Part shown: piece after piece, positions 6,591 to 12,107 of the stretch
Layout: every line of letters begins with the position of its first letter
Numbering within the stretch: the first letter of the stretch is position 1
DNA from: Rhodospirillaceae bacterium
GTDB lineage: Bacteria; Pseudomonadota; Alphaproteobacteria; MPNO01; UBA2964
Direction: 5' to 3'
Assembly (NCBI GenBank): GCA_018660305.1
Contig: JABJKO010000169.1
Coordinates: 1 to 12,107 of the forward strand
DNA length: 12,107 bases
The notes under the pieces: model-generated
What the model was told of the DNA's origin: nothing
The model's input: only the letters and a program-made list of their open reading frames with translations
The model's database searches: none
Program-made: the position numbers and the translations under genes

Positions 6591-6618
6591 CCTGTAAAAA
6601 ATATAGGACCCTCCGGAG
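6591..6618. promoter_or_regulatory. Composite element in the VOC/TRAP divergent promoter
   Basis: CCTGTAAA (6591-6598), two extra A, ATATAGG (6601-6607), ACC, then the 8-bp palindrome CTCCGGAG (6611-6618). This is the same order of parts as at 4303-4326 with two short insertions. On minus, TATATT could be the -10 of the VOC gene, about 35 bases from its ATG, and TCCTATA-N5-TACAGGA forms a dyad. It sits about 100 bases before the TRAP operon ATG and so could control both sides. Confidence 0.45.
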
Positions 6619-6713
6619 CCTGGGGCTACCGTGAAGAAGGACTGCCCGCGTTGACCCGCCGCCCCCGCACGGCTAACCAAGGCTTAACAAGCATATCAGG
6701 AGGGAGAAATTCG

Positions 6714-7775
6714 ATGGTGCATTTTGGACGGAGCGCGCTGGCGGGACTGGTGATCGGGGCAGGGCTGGCCGCTGCCCTGCCGCCGCAGCCCGCCATCGCA
6801 GCAGATGAAATTGTGCGTTGGAAACTGGCGAGCGCCTATCCGGGCCGTATGGTCCAGCTTGGTCAACTGGGCAAGAACCTTCCCAAAAAATTGTCTGCTA
6901 TCTCCGGCGGCAAGATCCGGCTGCGCTTCTTCGAGCCCAAGGCGCTGGCCCCGCCCTTGCAGTATTTCGACGCCATTGCCAAAGGCGCTATCGATGCCGC
7001 CTGGACCACGCCCGGCTATTGGTATGGCAAGGAAAAGGCGCTGGTGATGTTCAGCTCGGTGCCGTTCGGCCCGTCGGCCGGCGAGTATCTTGCCTGGTTC
7101 TACTATGGCGGTGGTGAGCAGCTCATGGATGGGATCTATAAAAAGCACGGTCTGAAATCCATCATCTGCGGCATGATCGCGCCGGAAGCGTCGGGCTGGT
7201 TCCGCAAGGAGATAAAGACCGTCGCCGATCTCAAGGGGCTGAAGATGCGGTTCTTCGGGCTCGGCGGGCGGGTCATGCAGAAGCTCGGGGTTGCGACTCA
7301 GCTGCTTGCCGGCGGCGACATCTATCCGGCCCTGGAACGGGGGACTATCGATGCCACCGAATATTCCATGCCGGCCATCGATCTCGATCTCGGGTTCTAT
7401 CAGATCGCCAAGCATTACTATTTCCCTGGCTGGCATCAGCAATCGACGCTGCTGGAGCTGCTCATCAACCGTAAGAAATGGGCGGCGCTGTCCAAAACGC
7501 AGAAAGCCCAATTCCGGGTCGCCTGCGGTGACAATGTGCGCGAAGGGTTCGCCGAGGGTGAGGCGCTGCAGGTCAAGGCGCTCACGACCCTCAAATCGAA
7601 GGGCGTCAAGATTCACCGCTGGTCGCCGGAGATCCTGGCGGCCTTCAAGAAAGCCTGGGATGAAGTTGCCCGGGAGGATTCGGCGGCCGACGCCACCTTC
7701 GCCAAGGTCTGGAAATCCTATGCCACCTTCCGCAAAGATTATCGCATCTGGAAAGACATTGGTTATCTGAAATAG
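6714..7775 (+). CDS. dctP: TRAP transporter solute-binding protein (DctP family, TakP/FcbT1-like)
   Basis: A 353-residue periplasmic binding protein. Residues 1-29 form a Sec signal peptide (basic start, hydrophobic LAGLVIGAGLAAAL, cleavage at AIA-AD). The mature protein has the DctP fold: R179 in LKMRFFGLGG is the conserved arginine that pairs with the substrate carboxylate. GGDIYPALERGTID (200-213) and GFYQIAKHYYFPGWHQQST (227-245) match the subgroup that includes the 2-oxoacid binder TakP and the 4-chlorobenzoate system FcbT1. A carboxylate ligand is thus likely, its identity open. The ATG follows AGGAGGGAG; earlier in-frame starts would hide the signal peptide. It is the first gene of a P-Q-M operon, four bases ahead of the small permease, and divergent from the extradiol-like gene. 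No paired -35/-10 is convincing upstream. Confidence 0.94.
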   Translation: MVHFGRSALAGLVIGAGLAAALPPQPAIAADEIVRWKLASAYPGRMVQLGQLGKNLPKKLSAISGGKIRLRFFEPKALAPPLQYFDAIAKGAIDAAWTTPGYWYGKEKALVMFSSVPFGPSAGEYLAWFYYGGGEQLMDGIYKKHGLKSIICGMIAPEASGWFRKEIKTVADLKGLKMRFFGLGGRVMQKLGVATQLLAGGDIYPALERGTIDATEYSMPAIDLDLGFYQIAKHYYFPGWHQQSTLLELLINRKKWAALSKTQKAQFRVACGDNVREGFAEGEALQVKALTTLKSKGVKIHRWSPEILAAFKKAWDEVAREDSAADATFAKVWKSYATFRKDYRIWKDIGYLK

Positions 7776-7779
7776 ACCA

Positions 7780-8343
7780 ATGGACCGGGTCGCCGCAATC
7801 GCCAGGGCGCTCGATCGCATCATCATGCGCATCGGCCGTCTCGCGGGATGGGCCGGGTTGGCGCTGGTTCTGGTGACGATCTTCGATGTGGTCACCCGCA
7901 ACATGTCGCAAGCCCCTTGGGAATTCCTCCGCCGGGCCAGTGAAATCCAGCAGGCGATCTTCGGCTCCACCCAGCTGCAGGAGCTTGAATGGCATCTTCA
8001 CACCGTCCTGTTTCTGCTTTGCCTGGGCTATGCCTATGTCAAAGGCGCCCATGTGCGGATTGATCTGATCCGTGGCCGCTTGAGCGAGCGGCCCCGGGCC
8101 TGGATCGAAATTATCGGCATCGGGCTGTTTCTGGTGCCGTTCTGTGGGCTGGTGATGGTCTATGGCATGGAGTTCGCCCTGTCGTCCTTCCAGCAGAACG
8201 AAGGCTCGGCATCGGGCGGTGGATTGCCCGACCGCTGGATCATCAAATCAGTGCTGCCCCTTGGCATCGGGTTGCTGGCGCTCGCCGGAATCGCGCAATT
8301 TTTGAATCGGCTCGCGTTGCTGCGCCGGCGGCCCGGCGGATAG
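7780..8343 (+). CDS. dctQ: TRAP transporter small permease (DctQ family)
   Basis: A 187-residue integral membrane protein with four predicted membrane segments, at about 22-38, 72-88, 110-130 and 156-176, the DctQ topology. Family landmarks are QELEWHLHTVLF (67-78) and KGAHVRIDLI (88-97), followed by a proline-bearing third helix and NEGSASGGGLPDRWIIKSVLPLG before the last helix. DctQ pairs with the large subunit in the inner membrane to drive Na+-coupled uptake of substrate delivered by the binding protein. The ATG lies four bases after the binding-protein stop without a clear Shine-Dalgarno sequence, so translation is probably coupled. Confidence 0.93.
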   Translation: MDRVAAIARALDRIIMRIGRLAGWAGLALVLVTIFDVVTRNMSQAPWEFLRRASEIQQAIFGSTQLQELEWHLHTVLFLLCLGYAYVKGAHVRIDLIRGRLSERPRAWIEIIGIGLFLVPFCGLVMVYGMEFALSSFQQNEGSASGGGLPDRWIIKSVLPLGIGLLALAGIAQFLNRLALLRRRPGG

Positions 8344-8350
8344 GGCGGTG

Positions 8351-9742
8351 ATGCTTATAGACGCTCTCCCTCTTCTTATGTTCACCGGACTGGCGGTGTT
8401 TCTGTTTTCCGGCTTTCCGGTGGCGTTCGTACTGGGCGGTCTGGCCCTTGGCTTCGGCCTGATCGGCATGGCTGCCGGGGTCTTCGAGTTCGTCGAGTTC
8501 TATAACATCGTGCCGCGCATCTGGGGCGGTATCGCCGAGAATCTAATCCTGGTGGCCATCCCCATGTTCATCCTGATGGGCACCTTGCTGGAGCGCTCCG
8601 GGGTGGCCGCTGAACTGCTCCGTAGCCTCGATGTGCTGCTGCGCCGGGTGCCTGGCGGGCTGGCACTGGCGGTGACAATGATGGGCACCATCATGGCCGC
8701 GACCACCGGCATCATCGGCGCGTCGGTGGTGATGATGACGGTTCTCGCTCTGCCGGCCATGCTGCAGGCGCGCTATGATGCCGGGCTGGCCAGCGGCACC
8801 GTGGCCGCGGCGGGGACGCTGGGCATCCTGATCCCGCCATCCATCATGCTGGTGGTAATGGCCGAGCTTCTGTCGAAATCTGTCGGCACGCTGTTTTTCG
8901 CGGCGTTTATGCCCGGGCTCCTGCTGGCCGGGCTTTATACGCTTTATGTCACTGGCATCGCGATTTGCAAACCGGCTGCCGCGCCCCGCCGTGACAGCGA
9001 CCAGAGTTACAGGATTTTCCGCCTGATCTTCGTCGGCCTGCTGCCGCCCACCGCCCTGATCTGTCTGGTGCTGGGCTCGATCCTTGCCGGCTGGGCGTCG
9101 CCCACCGAGGCGGCGGGGGTCGGTGCGTTCGGCGCCTTGTTGCTGGCGCTGGTCCTGCCCCGCCTGACACCCTCGGAAAGGGGCGGCAAAGAAAGGACAC
9201 CGCCGCGGTTCGGTGCGCTGCTGACCGAGGCCCTGGACCGTGCCGCCCTGACCGGCGGCATGTTGTTCGCCATCTTTATCGGCGCCACGGCGTTCTCGCT
9301 GGTGTTCCAGGTGCTGGGGGGCGATCAAATGGTGGAGGCGCTGGTGGAGGGCACCGGGTTCGGCGCCTGGGGCGTGCTGGTGCTGCTCATGGCCATCGTG
9401 TTCGTGCTCGGCTTCTTTCTCGACTGGATCGAGATCACCCTGATCACCCTGCCGATTTTTGTGCCCATCGTGGAGCTGCTGGATTTTGGCGCTCATGTGG
9501 CCAAGCCGGAGCTCCTCTACTGGTTCGCCGTTTTGATGGCGATCAATCTGCAGACCAGCTTTCTGACACCGCCCTTCGGGTTTGCCCTGTTCTATCTCAA
9601 GGGCGCGGCGCCTTCATCGTTGCCCATGGAGACCATCTGGCGCGGCGCCGTGCCGTTTGTCGCGTTACAGCTTGTGGCCCTCGCCCTGGTCGCCGCTTTC
9701 CCCGATATCGCGCTGTGGCTGCCGCGTACCTATCTGAACTGA
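8351..9742 (+). CDS. dctM: TRAP transporter large permease (DctM family)
   Basis: A 463-residue polytopic membrane protein, the transport channel of the TRAP system, with about 12 hydrophobic segments. Diagnostic blocks are GFPVAFVLGG near the N-terminus, IPMFILMGTLLERSG, the TTGIIGASVVMM loop, GTLGILIPPSIMLVV, ASPTEAAGVGAFGALL in the middle, and DWIEITLITLPIFVPI with QTSFLTPPFGFALFYLKG towards the end. The two PP-containing re-entrant loops are those expected to form the elevator-type substrate and Na+ site. The ATG at 8351 was taken; a GTG directly before it at 8348 would add one residue. It begins seven bases after the small-permease stop. Length and motifs are complete, so the operon encodes a full transporter. 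No terminator hairpin is evident after the stop. Confidence 0.95.
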   Translation: MLIDALPLLMFTGLAVFLFSGFPVAFVLGGLALGFGLIGMAAGVFEFVEFYNIVPRIWGGIAENLILVAIPMFILMGTLLERSGVAAELLRSLDVLLRRVPGGLALAVTMMGTIMAATTGIIGASVVMMTVLALPAMLQARYDAGLASGTVAAAGTLGILIPPSIMLVVMAELLSKSVGTLFFAAFMPGLLLAGLYTLYVTGIAICKPAAAPRRDSDQSYRIFRLIFVGLLPPTALICLVLGSILAGWASPTEAAGVGAFGALLLALVLPRLTPSERGGKERTPPRFGALLTEALDRAALTGGMLFAIFIGATAFSLVFQVLGGDQMVEALVEGTGFGAWGVLVLLMAIVFVLGFFLDWIEITLITLPIFVPIVELLDFGAHVAKPELLYWFAVLMAINLQTSFLTPPFGFALFYLKGAAPSSLPMETIWRGAVPFVALQLVALALVAAFPDIALWLPRTYLN

Positions 9743-9919
9743 ATACCACTCCAAGGCCTTTCTCCCGTTAACCCCGTTTGGCAGCAATTGAGTGTCGGTG
9801 GATTTTACAGTTGGGCTTATCGCGTCCCGGCGGGACAGTCAGAAATGGCGGAAAACAGGGAAACGTCCCGGTTGGCATGGATCTTGCATGATGTGGGGCT
9901 CCATAAGGAGGGAGTTTCC
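9743..9919 (+). promoter_or_regulatory. Upstream region of the sigma-54 gene with GTCCCGG repeats
   Basis: This 177-base gap lies between the TRAP operon and the 68-residue ORF. It holds the sigma-54 promoter given separately and, upstream of it, a perfect dyad GTCCCG-G-CGGGAC (9824-9836) and an imperfectly extended inverted repeat GGGA-AACG-TCCC (9858-9869). The octamer CGTCCCGG occurs twice in the same orientation, 41 bases apart (9823 and 9864), close to four helical turns. They are candidate activator sites, though nearer the promoter than most sigma-54 enhancers. Confidence 0.45.
9873..9888 (+). promoter_or_regulatory. Sigma-54 (RpoN) promoter, -24/-12 type
   Basis: TGGCATG-GATC-TTGCA matches the RpoN consensus TGGCACG-N4-TTGCW at all but one position. 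The invariant GG (9874-9875) and GC (9886-9887) are exactly ten bases apart. The expected transcript start is near 9899, giving a leader of about 20 bases that carries the AAGGAGGGAG ribosome binding site of the next gene. Confidence 0.8.
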
Positions 9920-10126
9920 ATGGCCACTGAATACCCCAACGATCCAATGGAGATCGCAAGTTTTCTGATCGACGAGGAAGGTTTGGATCGCGCGCTACAG
10001 GTCGCCTATGACGGCATCGGGCGGGCGAACGAACTACAGGAATATTACCTGCTGAGCATCTGGCGCGAAGTGCGCCTGCATCTGCAGGAAAAAATCAAGG
10101 AACGGGATCTGGTCGAGCCAAGTTAA
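9920..10126 (+). CDS. 68-residue protein of unknown function under a sigma-54 promoter
   Basis: A short, hydrophilic, probably all-helical protein with no signal peptide or membrane segment. The N-terminal part (MATEYPNDPMEIASFLIDEEGLD) is acidic, and the C-terminal part (WREVRLHLQEKIKERDL) is amphipathic and more basic, with heptad-like leucines around residues 43-61. I do not recognise a family. The ATG at 9920 is set by a near-perfect AAGGAGGGAG seven bases upstream and by the sigma-54 promoter, whose start point excludes longer in-frame versions from 9788. Its stop TAA lies in TTAA, which also supplies the stop of the MFS gene on the other strand. Strong expression signals and activator-dependent control point to a conditionally made small protein, perhaps a regulator or adaptor; that role is inference. 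Confidence 0.75.
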   Translation: MATEYPNDPMEIASFLIDEEGLDRALQVAYDGIGRANELQEYYLLSIWREVRLHLQEKIKERDLVEPS

Positions 10127-11361
10127 CTCGTCTGGTTTCGCGCCGGTCGCATGGCCAGCAGGGCGATGCAGAAAAGAATCGTGCCGCCGACCAGATAGAA
10201 CGCCATCTCCAGCCCGACGAATTCGGCTATGGCGCCCATGAGCACCGGCACGATGACCGCGGCGATGCGGCCGACGGTGAGACGGAGCGCCGCGCCCTTT
10301 GCCTGTGCCGCCCTGCCCGCGGATTGGGCGATCAGGGCAATTTCCATTGCCTGGGCGACGCCGCTGAACATGCCGCGGCCAGCCATGGCAATGGCCAGTA
10401 ATACAAACGTCCCCAGTAGGGGTGTGATGGTAATCATCAGAACCAGGACGGCGACGGCGGAGAGCAGAAGGGCCCGCTGCGCGATACGGCGCGCCAGCCA
10501 TCCGACGCTGAGGGACCCGACACCGCCAAACAGGCCGGCCAGTGAAAACAATACACCGATGGCCGTCCCGGTGATGCCGACCTGGTTCAGATAGACCACG
10601 TAAAAACTACTCTGCATGCCGGTGCTGGAATGACGCAGCAGGGTTGCCGCCATGACCAGCGCGATGGCCGGGATGGCCATGAGGCTGAAGGCGGACACGT
10701 AGTCGCCCCACCTGGGCAGGAGACGGGATAGCCCTCTTGGCGTCCGGGTTACGCCATCGGTCGTTTCTTCTGGCTCAACCGAATCCGCAGGCAGCAGGAG
10801 CGTGCTGACAAAGGTTCCCAGCGCCCAGAACGTCATGAATCCGAAGGCGCCCCAATGACCCGCCAGATCCCATAACAGCCCCACCAGCGGCGGGCCGGCA
10901 AACCCGCCGAGGCGGGTCGCCACCGTCAGTCTTCCGGCGTAGGTGGGGTTGCCTTTCATGGTGTGGCCGATGAATGACTGGGCGCCCACCCAGCACATCA
11001 TGACGGTAAACCCGCCCATCATCTGGAGCACGATGATCGCCGGCATCGACGGTAGGAGCGGGTAGAGCAACGGGATGAACACCGCCGTCCCCGCGAAGAC
11101 CAGCATGACCCGGCGGGTGCCCAGCCGGTCCATCAGCGCGCCTCCGTGTATGGAAAACAGCATGGGCAGGACCTGCCGGCTGCCGATGGCGATACCGATC
11201 ATGAAGGGGCTGGGCTGGAGCAGGACAATCCACAGCGGCACCACCACGTTATAAAGATTGAGCGAGCTGTTGGAGAACAGCCCGGCGCCATAAACCGCCC
11301 ACTGGATGCGCCAGGGAACGGGGGCTTCATGGTCGTCTGGCGCGGCGCTGGAATTGTTCAA
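10123..11361 (-). CDS. MFS transporter
   Basis: A 412-residue major facilitator with about 12 membrane segments in two halves joined by a charged cytoplasmic loop (residues about 193-220, with VEPEETTDGVTRTPRG). The loop between helices 2 and 3 carries motif A as GGALMDRLGTRRVML (73-87), and the matching GSLSVGWLARRIAQRALLL follows helix 8. The family moves small solutes by proton coupling or facilitated diffusion; the substrate is not evident, and export of an intermediate or a drug is as likely as uptake. The start is a TTG at 11361 behind a weak GGAA; the next in-frame ATG is at residue 54, inside the fold, so the TTG is required. It is divergent from the DMT transporter and its stop shares bases with that of the 68-residue ORF. 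Confidence 0.88.
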   Translation of the reverse strand: MNNSSAAPDDHEAPVPWRIQWAVYGAGLFSNSSLNLYNVVVPLWIVLLQPSPFMIGIAIGSRQVLPMLFSIHGGALMDRLGTRRVMLVFAGTAVFIPLLYPLLPSMPAIIVLQMMGGFTVMMCWVGAQSFIGHTMKGNPTYAGRLTVATRLGGFAGPPLVGLLWDLAGHWGAFGFMTFWALGTFVSTLLLPADSVEPEETTDGVTRTPRGLSRLLPRWGDYVSAFSLMAIPAIALVMAATLLRHSSTGMQSSFYVVYLNQVGITGTAIGVLFSLAGLFGGVGSLSVGWLARRIAQRALLLSAVAVLVLMITITPLLGTFVLLAIAMAGRGMFSGVAQAMEIALIAQSAGRAAQAKGAALRLTVGRIAAVIVPVLMGAIAEFVGLEMAFYLVGGTILFCIALLAMRPARNQTS

Positions 11362-11491
11362 GGACGGGTTCCACTGGACACGGACAGCCGGTCAGGAAAT
11401 GACCAGTGCCCCACTCTAGAACCTTTTCCATCACCGTGGAATTGCACCGCTCCGCTCCGCCATCCCGGCCCAAAATGGTATAGTCAGGATC
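11362..11491. promoter_or_regulatory. Divergent promoter region of the two transporter genes
   Basis: A nested dyad lies close to the MFS start: GGTCA-GGAAA-TGACC (11390-11404) with an outer pair CACTGG (11372-11377) and CCAGTG (11403-11408), suited to a regulator site. Towards the DMT gene, TATAGT at 11479-11484 is a good -10 hexamer whose start point would fall at about 11491, next to the ATG, so the transcript could be leaderless. No -35 at normal spacing is clear. Confidence 0.35.
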
Positions 11492-12107
11492 ATGACGCTA
11501 ACCATCGTATCGCTGGCGCTGGCGGCGGCCCTGTTTTTTGGTCTCGCCCTGGTGCTGACCCAGGCTGGGCTCAAACATCTGGAACCGTTGCCCGGCTCCT
11601 GCATCGCCATCTCGTCGGCTTGCGCGATATTTGTGTTGCTGGCGCCCATAACGGTCGATTTAAGCCAATGGCATTACGCGAGCGCGGGATTGTTCGCGCT
11701 GATCGGCTGCCTGTTTCCAGCGACGGTGACCATCCTAACCTTCTATGCCAACCGGCGTATCGGCCCGGCGGTGACCGGGGCGCTGGGGAACCTCGCGCCG
11801 TTGTTCGCGGTTTTCATTGCCGTGCTTATGCTGGGCGAGACAGTGAGTGTGGGACAGGGAATGGCCGTTCTGGTGATTGTCGCCGGGATTATCCTGCTCT
11901 ACCGCACGCCGCGTTCTGGTGCCCTGGGCGGCATCGCCTGGGCCTTTGCCTTGCCTTTGGCCGCGGCCTTCATTCGAGGCGTCGTCCAGCCGCTGGTGAA
12001 AATCGGGTTGGAAGATTGGCCCAACCCGTTTGCCGCCGTGACCATCGGCTATGTGGTGTCCGCTCTGGTCGTCCTGATCAGCAGTGCTGCCAATCGGCGC
12101 GGATGGC
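11492..12107 (+). CDS. EamA/DMT-superfamily transporter (3' end beyond window)
   Basis: 205 codons of a drug/metabolite-type transporter are present; the C-terminus lies past the right edge. The N-terminal EamA repeat is complete: hydrophobic helices at about 3-22, 33-52, 62-82, 90-112 and 118-134. It shows the typical NRRIGPAVTGALGNLAPLFAVFIAVLMLGE block (residues about 89-118), ending with the Gly-Glu that precedes helix 5. A second repeat starts at about residue 145 (GIAWAFALPLAAAFIRGVVQPLVK). Full members have ten helices and about 290-300 residues. They usually export amino acids or related metabolites from the cytoplasm. The ATG has AGGA only two bases away, too close for ideal initiation. 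Function beyond family is open. Confidence 0.87.
   Translation, partial: MTLTIVSLALAAALFFGLALVLTQAGLKHLEPLPGSCIAISSACAIFVLLAPITVDLSQWHYASAGLFALIGCLFPATVTILTFYANRRIGPAVTGALGNLAPLFAVFIAVLMLGETVSVGQGMAVLVIVAGIILLYRTPRSGALGGIAWAFALPLAAAFIRGVVQPLVKIGLEDWPNPFAAVTIGYVVSALVVLISSAANRRGW

Noticed and set aside
6651..6679. TTGACC with TAACCA at 17 bases as a sigma-70 promoter for the TRAP operon
   Set aside because: The -35 is good and the spacing right, but TAACCA agrees with the -10 consensus at only two positions, so it was not listed.
6696..7970. 424-codon open frame on minus
   Set aside because: It is antisense to the TRAP binding protein and the start of the small permease, both certain.
8543..9496. 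317-codon open frame on minus rich in Gln, His and Gly
   Set aside because: It is the reverse of the hydrophobic codons of the large TRAP permease; the composition is typical of antisense to membrane protein genes.
9788..9919. Longer 112-residue version of the sigma-54 gene product
   Set aside because: The extra 44 codons cover the -24/-12 promoter and its upstream repeats, and the only good ribosome binding site is at 9905-9914 before the 9920 ATG.

Overview
The window is GC-rich, densely coded and, by codon use and protein character, most likely from an alphaproteobacterium with a versatile aerobic heterotrophic lifestyle. Taxonomy is inferred from gene types (two-CBS protein, DctPQM TRAP operon, TauD/TfdA and Rieske oxygenases, sigma-54 promoter), not from a marker gene. 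No tRNA, rRNA, CRISPR, insertion sequence or phage gene is visible.

Layout, left to right. (1) A Rieske non-heme iron oxygenase, 3' end cut off by the window edge, on minus, divergent from a TauD/TfdA 2-oxoglutarate dioxygenase on plus. (2) An acyl-CoA dehydrogenase with an odd basic tail, a two-CBS-domain protein and a cupin, all on minus. (3) Divergent from the cupin, an isochorismatase-family cysteine hydrolase on plus, which converges on a small lipoprotein gene on minus. (4) A two-domain VOC protein with an intact extradiol dioxygenase metal triad on minus, divergent from a complete TRAP transporter operon (solute-binding protein, small and large permease) on plus. (5) A 68-residue orphan protein behind a near-consensus sigma-54 promoter. 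(6) An MFS transporter on minus, divergent from an EamA/DMT-type transporter cut by the right edge.

Functionally the left two thirds looks like an oxidative catabolic neighbourhood. It holds three proteins with complete or near-complete oxygenase active sites (Rieske, 2-oxoglutarate, extradiol VOC) and a cupin that may be a fourth. With them are an amide-type hydrolase, an acyl-CoA dehydrogenase and an uptake system of the TakP/FcbT1 kind that takes 2-oxo acids or aromatic and other carboxylates. A plausible reading is import of an organic acid, hydroxylation, ring cleavage and side-chain processing. No substrate can be read from the sequence, and the genes are in several transcription units, so a single pathway is an inference.

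The most interesting non-coding signals are two. One is a sigma-54 promoter (GG-N10-GC) with upstream GTCCCGG repeats ahead of the unrecognised 68-residue protein. The other is a composite element, CCTGTAAA / TATAGG followed by an 8-bp CTC-NN-GAG palindrome, found in both the cupin/hydrolase and the VOC/TRAP divergent promoters, with weaker look-alikes ahead of the Rieske and acyl-CoA dehydrogenase genes.
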